A stretch of DNA of 43,424 nucleotides from an uncultured Hyphomicrobiales bacterium (GTDB taxonomy: Bacteria > Pseudomonadota > Alphaproteobacteria > Rhizobiales > Beijerinckiaceae). Positions 10,064 to 17,898 of the stretch are shown one piece after another; position 1 is the stretch's first letter; every line of letters starts with the position of its first letter. Both the position numbers and the translations under genes were made by a program. Under the pieces are notes generated by a model. It made no database searches and was not told the origin of the DNA. It was given only the letters and a program-made list of their open reading frames with translations. The DNA is taken from positions 1 to 43,424 of the forward strand of contig CAISZN010000187.1 in the NCBI GenBank assembly GCA_903889985.1. The letters run 5' to 3'.

Positions 10064-11904
10064 TTCGTCTTCCTCCACCATGTATCGAGGGTTGCGCCAA
10101 ACAGGGGTGCGGCAAAGCGCGCGACGCTGGCTGGCCGGTCGAGCGCAGTCGAATAGGCAAACCACTGGTCTGCTGAGTGGAACAACGGCACGACATAGAA
10201 CCCGGAGAGCAGCACCCGATCATAGGCGCGCACCGCGTCCACGAAATCCTCGTGGGTGCGCGCCGAAAGGATCTGCCCGATCATGCCATCGATGGCCGGT
10301 GACTTTGCGCCAGCGAGATTGAACGAGGCTTCCTGATCCGCACTCGCCGAGCCCCAGCGCGAACGTTGCTCGTTGCCGGGCGAGGCAGAGGCGACCCAGA
10401 GCCCGGGCATCATGTCGAAATCGAATTTTTGCCGGCGCCGCTGGTACTGCACATCATCCACCAGCCGCACACGCACCTCGATGCCGATGCGCTGCAGGCT
10501 CGTGGCATAGTTGAGGGCCAGTCGCTCCTGGCTGCGATCTCCAACCATGATCTCGAAAGCGAAGGGCGCTCCGCTCGCCACATTCCGCATGACCCCGTCA
10601 CGAATCTGGTAGCCGGCACTTTTCAGCAAGGCGACGGCAGCCTGGGCGAGTTTGCGGTCGCGACCTGAGCCATCACTCTGGGGAGGGGTCCATTTGCCTT
10701 CGAGAATGTCATCACGGACTGCGCCGGGCCATGGTGCAAGCAACTCGCGCTCATGTGCGCTCGCCGGACGGCCGGAGGAGCTGAGTTCGGAATCATCGAA
10801 GAAGCTTTTCGTGCGCGCGTAGAGGCCGCCGAAGAGATTGGCGTTGATCCAGTCGAAATCGAACATCAGCCCAAGCGCTTCGCGCACGTGCACATCCTTG
10901 AAAAGGTCGCGGCGCATGTTGAAGGCAAATCCCTGCAGGCCTTTTGGGATGCCCAGATGCTCGGCCTTGCGAGCCACGCGTCCGTCGCGCAGAGCTGGAA
11001 AATCATAGCCATTCAGCCAGCGGCTGGGATTGGTCTCCTCGCGATAGTCGATGAGGCCAGCCTTGAAGGCCTCGTAGAGAGCCGTTGGGTCACGATAATA
11101 TTCGATGCTGATCTCATCGAAATTATAGAGACCGCGACTGGTTGGGAGATCCTTGGCCCAATAATCGGGATTGCGCTTGAGCAGCAGGCGCTGGCCGGCC
11201 TCCACGTCCTTGATGACATAGGGCCCGGAAGCCACAGGGATCTGCAGGCTCGACTCCTGGAAACGCTCCACATCCGTATGCGCTTTCGACAGGACGGGCA
11301 TGAGGGCGAGGATCAGGGGCAATTCGAGATCCTGGATGCCGGTGAGGTCATATTTGACCGTCAGGGGATCAGGTGTGTCGATGGCCTTCACCTGCCCATA
11401 GGCACCGCGGCTCTGCGGGCGACCCTTGGTCTTGAGCAGGTCGAAGGTGAAGCGCACGTCGTCCGATGTGATGGGCGTGCCATCGGAGAAGCGCGCGGTC
11501 GGATCGAGGTGGAAGGTCACGTGCTCGCGCGTGGCATCGGTCTCGATCGAGCGGGCGATCTGTCCATAGAGCGAGAAGGGCTCGTCGAAATTGCGGGCCA
11601 TCAGGGTCTGGAAGACGTTTCCGCTCAGCCCCTGTGCCGTCGAGCCGGACTTGATGTTGAAGGGATTCAGGCTGTCGAAGGTGCCCTGAAAACCGATCCG
11701 CAGTCGCCCGCCCTTGGGGGCATCGGGATTGGCATAGGGCAGGTGGGTGAAGCCTTCGGGCAGTTGCGGCTCACCATGCATGGCGATGCCATGACGGGGA
11801 AGGCTCTCGCCGGCGAAGCTACCCATAATCGAGGCAAGGCCAAGACCGGCCGCAAGGGCCAGTCCACGCCACAGGGCATGTCCGCGAATCGATAGCTCCA
11901 TCAT
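10060..11904 (-). CDS. YejA-like ABC transporter periplasmic peptide-binding protein (SBP_bac_5)
   Basis: This 614-residue protein has an N-terminal signal sequence (hydrophobic LALAAGLGLASIMGSFAG) and then the YejA signature HGIAMHGEPQLPEGF followed by YANPDAPKGG and GTFDSLNPF. The remainder is a family 5 extracellular binding protein (RNPDYWAKDLP, DPTALYEAFKAGLID). Such proteins deliver peptides or peptide-like compounds to an ABC importer such as YejBEF. No permease or ATPase genes lie nearby, so the transporter partner must be encoded elsewhere. It is the first gene of an operon with the AMP-ligase-like and DsbA-like genes, its TGA overlapping the next ATG. The start at 11904 (ATGATG) has only a weak ribosome binding site. 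Confidence 0.9.
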   Translation of the reverse strand: MMELSIRGHALWRGLALAAGLGLASIMGSFAGESLPRHGIAMHGEPQLPEGFTHLPYANPDAPKGGRLRIGFQGTFDSLNPFNIKSGSTAQGLSGNVFQTLMARNFDEPFSLYGQIARSIETDATREHVTFHLDPTARFSDGTPITSDDVRFTFDLLKTKGRPQSRGAYGQVKAIDTPDPLTVKYDLTGIQDLELPLILALMPVLSKAHTDVERFQESSLQIPVASGPYVIKDVEAGQRLLLKRNPDYWAKDLPTSRGLYNFDEISIEYYRDPTALYEAFKAGLIDYREETNPSRWLNGYDFPALRDGRVARKAEHLGIPKGLQGFAFNMRRDLFKDVHVREALGLMFDFDWINANLFGGLYARTKSFFDDSELSSSGRPASAHERELLAPWPGAVRDDILEGKWTPPQSDGSGRDRKLAQAAVALLKSAGYQIRDGVMRNVASGAPFAFEIMVGDRSQERLALNYATSLQRIGIEVRVRLVDDVQYQRRRQKFDFDMMPGLWVASASPGNEQRSRWGSASADQEASFNLAGAKSPAIDGMIGQILSARTHEDFVDAVRAYDRVLLSGFYVVPLFHSADQWFAYSTALDRPASVARFAAPLFGATLDTWWRKTK

Positions 11905-12213
11905 GTCCCGACTCTAGAGAATGGGCGCGAGGTCGTCATGGGCAGGTCTTCATGGCCCGTTCGTCATGGGGAAGGCGTGACATCCATGCCGCGCATCCAT
12001 GGCGATTTGCGCAGGCAGCACTTCACCGCTGGCCATGGCGGGGGGAAGGGGATATGAGACGCCGGTCAATCTGTCGCCTTATTCGAGGGGGATAGGCGGT
12101 TCGTTTCGAACGAACGTCGGATTCGGGGCTGCTTTGCAGCCTTCGGACGCTTCCCCATCGTATCTGGCGCGCGACGGCTGCCCTTGACGAGAGATCTTGT
12201 GAAAGGATCGTGC
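11905..12213. other. Divergent intergenic region with two inverted repeats
   Basis: There is no convincing gene in these 309 bases between the YejA-like gene and the IalB-like gene; short open frames here lack family resemblance and ribosome binding sites. Two inverted repeats are visible: GTTCGTTTCGAACGAAC at 12099-12115 (7-base arms, 3-base centre) and GGCTGC-TTT-GCAGCC at 12127-12141. They lie about 70-115 bases upstream of the IalB-like start, a position suitable for a repressor site or a leader hairpin. I could not identify a clear -35/-10 pair. Confidence 0.45.
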
Positions 12214-13011
12214 ATGTTGATTTCCCTGAAGCGTAGCGGCGCTGTTGTGCTTGCTGGCGCGATTCTGGCCGCTGGTGCCGCTATGGCTCAGCAGCCCGCC
12301 GCCCCCGCACCGCAGCCCAAGCGCCCAGCGGCGCCTGCCGCCCAGCCTGCCACGCCCCCTGCTGCCCAGCCAGCCGCTCCGGCCCCGCAGGCCCAGCCCG
12401 GCCAGCCGGCACCTGGCGGCCCGGTTCGGGTCGACCTCATTGCCTCCCAGTCCGACTGGACAAAGGTTTGCGGCCGCGATCCTGCTGCCAACAAGGAAAT
12501 CTGCTACACGACCCGCGACTTCGGCCAGGCTGCCGATCAGCCGCCGGTACTGGCGGTCGCCATCTATGACGTGAAGGGCGATGACACCAAGATCATCCGC
12601 CTGCTGCTGCCGCCGGGCCTCATGCTGCGTCCGGGCTTCCGCTTCACGGTCGACAAGGGGGCCCCGATCGAGGGCGCCTTCGAGATCTGCTTCCCGAACG
12701 GTTGCTTCGCTGAGTCCAAGGTCCGTACCCAGACCATCGACCAGATCAAGAAGGGCACGACCCTGAACGTGATGGTCAAGAACCAGTTCAATGGCGAAGT
12801 GACTTTCGCCCTGCCGCTGGCTGGCTTCGGCAAGTCCTTCGATGGCGCGCCGATCGATCCCAAGGTTCTCGAAGAGCAGCAGAAGCAGCTGACCGAAGAG
12901 CTGCAGCGCCGCGCCGAAGAAGAGCGCAAGCGCCTTGAGGCTCAGCCGGGTGCTGCGCCGGCGCCCGCACCGGCCCCGGCACCTGCTCCCGCACCGGGCG
13001 CTCCGCGCTGA
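12214..13011 (+). CDS. Invasion-associated locus B (IalB) family periplasmic protein
   Basis: This is a 265-residue protein from ATG 12214, preceded by AAAGGA; the ATG at 12184 would add residues before a clean signal peptide and is rejected. Residues 1-26 form a signal peptide ending AMAQ. A Pro/Ala/Gln-rich linker of about 45 residues follows. The IalB domain (about 72-225) has the paired cysteines of the family (KVCGRD, EICYTTRDF, EICFPNGCF). A charged coiled-coil-like stretch (EEQQKQLTEELQRRAEEERKR) leads to an Ala-Pro repeat tail. IalB was named for Bartonella erythrocyte invasion, but relatives are widespread in free-living Rhizobiales and their biochemical role is not known. It is a single-gene unit closed by a strong terminator. 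Confidence 0.9.
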   Translation: MLISLKRSGAVVLAGAILAAGAAMAQQPAAPAPQPKRPAAPAAQPATPPAAQPAAPAPQAQPGQPAPGGPVRVDLIASQSDWTKVCGRDPAANKEICYTTRDFGQAADQPPVLAVAIYDVKGDDTKIIRLLLPPGLMLRPGFRFTVDKGAPIEGAFEICFPNGCFAESKVRTQTIDQIKKGTTLNVMVKNQFNGEVTFALPLAGFGKSFDGAPIDPKVLEEQQKQLTEELQRRAEEERKRLEAQPGAAPAPAPAPAPAPAPGAPR

Positions 13012-13036
13012 TCCTGGCGACAATCACGATTGATCA

Positions 13037-13064
13037 CGCGGGGCTTAGGCCCCGCGTTTTTGTT
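13037..13064 (+). terminator. Rho-independent terminator of the IalB-like gene
   Basis: A perfect 8-base-pair stem CGCGGGGC / GCCCCGCG around the loop TTAG is followed directly by a T-rich run (TTTTTGTTT). It lies 26 bases after the IalB-like stop. Confidence 0.9.
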
Positions 13065-13119
13065 TGTGCTGGCAGGATTGAAGACGTTCAGGACAAAGTG
13101 CGGATAAAGCCGCCCAGCA

Positions 13120-13449
13120 TCAGTTCATCGGCTTGCGTCTGAGGCGGTACTTGCCGTCCTGGGTCCGTTCGAAGGTCTCATCCACCTGCGGATGGCGCAC
13201 CGGCTCGCCACTTTCGTCGGCCAGAAGATTCTGCTCCGACACATAGGCGACATACTCGGTTTCGGCGTTTTCCGCATAGAGATGGTAGAACGGCTGCTCC
13301 TTGCGGGGCCGCACATCCTCCGGGATCGACTGCCACCATTCCTCTGTATTGGCGAAGATCGGATCGACGTCATAGATCACGCCCCGGAAGGGATACTTCC
13401 GATGCCTGACCACCTGTCCGATGCCGAATTTTGCCGTTTGCGCTTTCAT
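13120..13449 (-). CDS. hspQ: Heat shock protein HspQ
   Basis: This 109-residue protein begins at ATG 13449. The motif KFGIGQVVRHRKYPFRGVIYDVDP at the N-terminus, EWWQSIPEDVRP, and QPFYHLYAENAETEYVAYVSEQNL are characteristic of HspQ/YccV, a hemimethylated-DNA-binding-fold protein that in Escherichia coli modulates Lon and accelerates degradation of abnormal proteins. A longer frame starting at 13749 lacks family character upstream and overlaps the tonB-like gene. The Shine-Dalgarno is weak (GGCAGG close to the ATG). Its stop lies about 56 bases beyond the IalB-like terminator, so it is convergent with that gene. Confidence 0.93.
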   Translation of the reverse strand: MKAQTAKFGIGQVVRHRKYPFRGVIYDVDPIFANTEEWWQSIPEDVRPRKEQPFYHLYAENAETEYVAYVSEQNLLADESGEPVRHPQVDETFERTQDGKYRLRRKPMN

Positions 13450-13510
13450 GGCCTGCCTGTTGAACGGCGGATGACCTATCGCGGAGGGCAATGGGAAGTC
13501 AATTCCGGGC

Positions 13511-14482
13511 TTAGCGCAGCTGGAAATTGATCGGCACACCCATGCTGCGTGGGGCGCCCGGTGGCGGTGGCGGAAAGGGCGCAGCGCGGCGGACGATGGC
13601 CGCGGCCTCCGCATCGAGATCCGCGTGGCCGCTGCTGTGCACGACCGAGGCGCTGATGATCCGACCACCAGTGTCCATAGAGAATGCGATCGAGGCCTGC
13701 CCCATGGCCCCTCGGGCTCGGGCGCCATCAGGATAGCGCATGGCAGCACGCAGCCTGCTGAAGATGGAGGCCTGCCAGGCGGCCATGTCTGGACCGGAGG
13801 CTACAGGGCGTGCTGCCGGGGCCGACACCGGCGCGCGATGTGGCTCATGGGCGCTTGCGGTGGGAGCACGGGCAGGCGCGGTCTTTACGGGCCTTGGCTT
13901 GGGGGCGGGCTTCCTTGGTGGCTGGGGTGTGTCCGCGGTGGCCAGGGGTGCGGGCTCCCGCTGCGGTTTTGGGGCAGGAAGCTCAGCCACTTCAGTCGGT
14001 CGCCGGGCAGGTTCGGGCAGTGGCAGGGGAGCCGCGTCAGCCGCTGTCGGAGCCGGGGCTTCCTCAAGCACTGTGGCTGCAGCTTCTTCCGCGACAACCA
14101 TCCTGGGGGCTTCGGTAAGGAGGATCTCACGCGTGCTGACCAGTGCGTCAGCCTCGACCGAAAGCGGAGCCAGGTCTGCTGTGGAGATCACCTCCACGGG
14201 CATGGCTTCCATCACGTCCGTCATGGGCGGCAGGTCGGAGTTGGTGAGCCAGGCGAGAGCTGCTCCATGGACCAGCAGGGAGAGGGCGATCCAGCCCAGG
14301 GTCCTGTTCGACAGGGGCGGCACCTTCGGCTCATCGGCGACGACGGGCGTAGCGATGTCAGGCAGTTTACCGTCTGCGTCGGCCTCGCGCGGCAGGGCTG
14401 CCCCCTCGAATTGGAGGACCGGCCAGTCGGGCGGTTCGACGGAAAGCTGGACGAGCATCAGAAGGTGGCTTTCATCCGGCAT
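13511..14482 (-). CDS. TonB-family energy transducer
   Basis: This 323-residue protein has the TonB plan. A single transmembrane helix near residues 62-81 (TLGWIALSLLVHGAALAWLT) contains the S-x3-H motif of TonB anchors. A long Pro/Ala/Lys-rich periplasmic spacer follows (about 140-230), then a C-terminal TonB domain (about 235-323: IFSRLRAAMRYPDGARARG, GQASIAFSMDTGGRI, AAIVRRAAPFPPPP). TonB couples the proton motive force to outer-membrane receptors. The roughly 60-residue cytoplasmic segment before the membrane helix is longer than in classical TonB. No exbB, exbD or receptor gene is adjacent, so its partners are unknown. It lies 61 bases upstream of hspQ on the same strand. Confidence 0.85.
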   Translation of the reverse strand: MPDESHLLMLVQLSVEPPDWPVLQFEGAALPREADADGKLPDIATPVVADEPKVPPLSNRTLGWIALSLLVHGAALAWLTNSDLPPMTDVMEAMPVEVISTADLAPLSVEADALVSTREILLTEAPRMVVAEEAAATVLEEAPAPTAADAAPLPLPEPARRPTEVAELPAPKPQREPAPLATADTPQPPRKPAPKPRPVKTAPARAPTASAHEPHRAPVSAPAARPVASGPDMAAWQASIFSRLRAAMRYPDGARARGAMGQASIAFSMDTGGRIISASVVHSSGHADLDAEAAAIVRRAAPFPPPPPGAPRSMGVPINFQLR

Positions 14483-14651
14483 TGAGGGTGCGAGATGCTG
14501 CTGGCGCCAGCGAGTGTGGATCGTCGAGGCCTAGCGGGTTGATTTCGGTCATACCGAAAACGGGTCCGGCCGTCGATTAGCACCCCTCGGGCGCAAAACG
14601 ACCAATCCCGCCGTCGTTGAGCACGCGGCCAGCCGGTGGACTGAAGGCAGA

Positions 14652-16208
14652 TTAGAAGCTGGCCCAGAATCGCTTTGTTTCGGCGGCCTTCCGAGCTGCT
14701 TTTCCGGCGCGCTCGATCAGGCTTTCGCGATCGGGCTCAAGCGCAGCAAGCCGTCCGGCAGCAAAGAGCAGCATGGCTGCATCGCCACTGGACTTATGGG
14801 CCCAGATCTCTGCTGACTTTGTCAGGAAGGCGCTTCGGGTCTCAGCATCCTGAATGAGGCCCAGCGCCGTCTGGACCTCTTCTATGGCCTTGATGAACCG
14901 GCGCGCCTGGCGTTCCTGCTTGTGGCTGGAAGCCAGGCTTTCAAAGAATTGCGCTCCATAACGCAGCTTCTTGGCGCGGATGCGCTCATCGTGCTGCTGC
15001 AGCGGCGAAAGCTTTTCAAGTCGTTCAGCCTTGCCCGCAAACTTGTCCGCCCTGCGGTTGAGATCCAGTTTCGCATAATCGCAAACCGGACCATTGCGCA
15101 GATCCATGATTTGGCTCGTGCGCGCCCGCCGCCATGGGCCATCCTCCACCCAGAGTGTCAGGTCCAGGATCAGGTCGGACAAGCGTGCGGACGCCAGGCC
15201 TTCCTTCAAGGCTGCATGGGCCTGCAGCCGTTCGGCCTCGATGCAATCATAAAGTGCCCGCAGGCCAGCTGCATCGGGTTCCTTTTCGATCGCCGGCCTG
15301 ACCGTTTCGGTCTGCAGGACGTCGAGGTCCCGGGCCCGGCCCAGCAGGTCGCCGATCCAGCCAATCTCTGCGCGCAAACGGCCCAGTTCGCGATCCTGGA
15401 TGATTGTACTGAAAATGCTCATGGCGGCGCGAAGACGACGCAGGGCCACGCGCGATTGGTGGACCGCCTCGATCTCCTCACCATTGGTGAAGGCCGGCTG
15501 GTTCAGGGCGAATTGGTGCAGGCAGGCGTGGACGATGGCTGCGAAAGCGGAGGCCGCAGACATATCGGATGAAAGGGTAACCGGAGCGCCCTTGACGGGC
15601 ATGCCCCATTTGCCATCGGCCAGCAGAAAGCCTCGCTCTCCCTTGCTCACGAGGCCTAGCCGCAGGGTGCCGTCCCGCGGCAGTGAGCGCACGAAACGGA
15701 ACATCTCGTCCCGACGGCCGCTGACCAGTTCAAGCTCGTATTCTCGAACCGGCAGCTTTCTGTCCCGCGCGCGTAACTCGCCTTCGTCATAGGTGACTTC
15801 GATCTTCGTGCGCTGATGCGTGACCAGGCTACTGCGCCTCACGATCTCAGTGCCAAGTCGTGGCAGCAAATCGCGTGGGTCGATGCGCGATAGAACGTCA
15901 GCATGAGGTGTATTGGCGAAAAGGGAGAGGTCGGGCTCCTTGCCGGGAACCTCAAACTCCCATTCGCCTCGCTCGAAAGGAGTCACGCCGTCGCTTTTAA
16001 GCGTCATGATATAACGCGTGCCATCGCCACGAACGCGCAGCATCAGGCGCGCCTTGCGCAGATCACCGTCAGGAGTCTCGTAGTAGATCGCTTCGAGAGT
16101 CTTGGGTGTCGCAGAGGCGACGGTTGCTTCGAGGGGAGGGCGTCCGCCGCCGGAATCGCGGCGATCAACGACCTCAAATTTAAACTCGAATTCCTGTGAT
16201 CCCGGCAT
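14652..16208 (-). CDS. CYTH and CHAD domain-containing protein
   Basis: This is a 518-residue protein from ATG 16208. The N-terminal CYTH domain begins with the ExExK motif (EFEFK) and continues through LRVRGDGTRYIMTLKSDG and REYELELVSG, typical of triphosphate tunnel metalloenzymes. The C-terminal CHAD domain (about 220-518) is helical and His/Arg/Lys-rich (VHQSRVALRRLRAAMSIF, RAKKLRYGAQFF). CYTH enzymes hydrolyse inorganic triphosphate or related compounds; CHAD domains bind polyphosphate. A role in polyphosphate or triphosphate metabolism is likely but is inference. It diverges from the nnr gene across 127 bases, and no ppk gene is nearby. Confidence 0.9.
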   Translation of the reverse strand: MPGSQEFEFKFEVVDRRDSGGGRPPLEATVASATPKTLEAIYYETPDGDLRKARLMLRVRGDGTRYIMTLKSDGVTPFERGEWEFEVPGKEPDLSLFANTPHADVLSRIDPRDLLPRLGTEIVRRSSLVTHQRTKIEVTYDEGELRARDRKLPVREYELELVSGRRDEMFRFVRSLPRDGTLRLGLVSKGERGFLLADGKWGMPVKGAPVTLSSDMSAASAFAAIVHACLHQFALNQPAFTNGEEIEAVHQSRVALRRLRAAMSIFSTIIQDRELGRLRAEIGWIGDLLGRARDLDVLQTETVRPAIEKEPDAAGLRALYDCIEAERLQAHAALKEGLASARLSDLILDLTLWVEDGPWRRARTSQIMDLRNGPVCDYAKLDLNRRADKFAGKAERLEKLSPLQQHDERIRAKKLRYGAQFFESLASSHKQERQARRFIKAIEEVQTALGLIQDAETRSAFLTKSAEIWAHKSSGDAAMLLFAAGRLAALEPDRESLIERAGKAARKAAETKRFWASF

Positions 16209-16335
16209 GCAGCCGCCCAAAACTCCCAATTACAGTGTAAGCCGTCCTTTAAAAAAGTGTCATAGTCAATGCAGTGGTTTTTACTCTGGCCGCCAATACA
16301 TTGCGCATGGCAGCTCGCTGCGTCACGATAAGTCC

Positions 16336-17898
16336 ATGACGCCGATCGAACTTCTCAACACCACAGAAATGGCCGAGGCTGATTGCTTGGCGATCGCCAG
16401 CGGCATTCCCGGTATCGACCTCATGGAGGTCGCGGGACGTGCCATTGCGGAGGCCGCAGAGCGTCTGGCAACCTCGGGACAGATCATCGTCATCTGCGGT
16501 CCCGGCAACAATGGGGGCGATGGCTTCGTCGCGGCGCGGCTCCTGCGGGCCTGGGGCCGCGAGGTCCAGCTGGGGCTGCTCGGGCCTGTATCAGTGCTGA
16601 AGGGCGATGCGGCTGCGGCAGCCGCGCGCTGGGCCGGGCCTTTGCTGTCCCTGCCGGAACTCGATCTCCGTGGGGCAGCTTTGGTGATCGATGCCCTCTT
16701 CGGCGCTGGCCTCGCCCGGGACCTCGATGGGCTTGCCCGCGCTACGGTCGAGCGGGTGAATGGCTGGTCGCAAGGCACAGGTCGTCCGGTGCTGGCAGTG
16801 GATGTGCCCTCCGGCCTCGATGGCACGACGGGGCAGGTGCGCGGTGTTGCCATCGAGGCGACCCAGACGGTCACTTTCTTCCGCCTCAAACCCGGCCACC
16901 TGCTGATGCCCGGACCCGAACGATGCGGCGAGGTGAAGCTGGCCCAGATCGGGATTCCGGACCGGGTGCTGGACAGGATCGCGCCCCGTGTCTTTGCGAA
17001 CGCGCCCGCACTCTGGGCGCGGCACCTGCCGGTCCCGCAGCGGGATGGTCACAAATATTCCCGAGGCCATGCGCTGGTTGTCTCGGGCGGTGCCTGGTCG
17101 AGCGGAGCTGCACGCCTCTGCGCCCTTGCAGGCCTCAGGGCAGGGGCAGGCCTCGTCACCCTTGCCTCGCCGCGCCCAGCCCTGACCATCAACGCGAGCC
17201 ACCTGACTTCGGTCATGATCACCCCCTGCGATGATGCGGACGAACTCGGAGGCATTCTCTCTGATCCCCGCAAGAACGCGCTTGTCATGGGCCCCGGTCT
17301 TGGGATCGGTGAGGCTACGGCGGCCCTTGTTCGGGTCGCCTTGAAACCCCGCGCGGGCCATCGGGCCTTGGTGCTCGATGCCGATGCACTCACAGCCTTT
17401 GCAGGCCGGGCCTGTCACCTTCGGGACACCATTGCATCCTCGGGGGTGAGCGTTGTGCTAACGCCTCATGATGGGGAGTTCGCACGTCTTTTCAACGCGC
17501 AAGGTTTCATTAATGAATCAATCTCCGAGCCGGAATCGGAAAATGAAACACTATTTCATTCAAGACTTGAGCGGGCTCGAAATGCTGCTTCGGCCATGGG
17601 AGCGATCCTTCTCCTGAAGGGTCCGGACACGGTGGTCGCACATCCGGATGGGCGGGCCTCCATCGGGACGGACCTGCCACCCTGGCTGGCCACGGCGGGC
17701 TCCGGGGATGTTCTGGCGGGCATGATCGGTGGCCTTCTGGCGCAGGGCATGGCGCCCTTCGAAGCTGCAAGCGCGGCCGTCTGGCTGCATGGCGCGGCGG
17801 CGCGGGCCTTCGGTCCGGGCCTCATATCCGAGGACCTGCCGGACATGCTGCCGACTGTTTTCGAAGACCTCTACGAGGAACTGGGCATCCTCAGCTGA
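16336..17898 (+). CDS. nnr: Bifunctional NAD(P)H-hydrate epimerase / ADP-dependent dehydratase
   Basis: This is a 520-residue protein from ATG 16336 (MTPIELLNTTEMAEAD is the family N-terminus); the frame upstream to 16102 overlaps the CYTH gene and is not family-like. The N-terminal YjeF epimerase half shows GPGNNGGDGFVAARLL and VDVPSGLDGTTG. The C-terminal ribokinase-like dehydratase half shows HKYSRGHALVVSGG, VMGPGLG, LDADAL, LTPHDGEFARL and GSGDVLAGMIGGLLAQG. Together they repair hydrated NADH and NADPH. The stretch at 17511-17570 coding INESISEPESENETLF is locally AT-rich but in frame. Its 3' end overlaps the convergent multicopper-oxidase-like gene by 8 bases. Confidence 0.95.
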   Translation: MTPIELLNTTEMAEADCLAIASGIPGIDLMEVAGRAIAEAAERLATSGQIIVICGPGNNGGDGFVAARLLRAWGREVQLGLLGPVSVLKGDAAAAAARWAGPLLSLPELDLRGAALVIDALFGAGLARDLDGLARATVERVNGWSQGTGRPVLAVDVPSGLDGTTGQVRGVAIEATQTVTFFRLKPGHLLMPGPERCGEVKLAQIGIPDRVLDRIAPRVFANAPALWARHLPVPQRDGHKYSRGHALVVSGGAWSSGAARLCALAGLRAGAGLVTLASPRPALTINASHLTSVMITPCDDADELGGILSDPRKNALVMGPGLGIGEATAALVRVALKPRAGHRALVLDADALTAFAGRACHLRDTIASSGVSVVLTPHDGEFARLFNAQGFINESISEPESENETLFHSRLERARNAASAMGAILLLKGPDTVVAHPDGRASIGTDLPPWLATAGSGDVLAGMIGGLLAQGMAPFEAASAAVWLHGAAARAFGPGLISEDLPDMLPTVFEDLYEELGILS

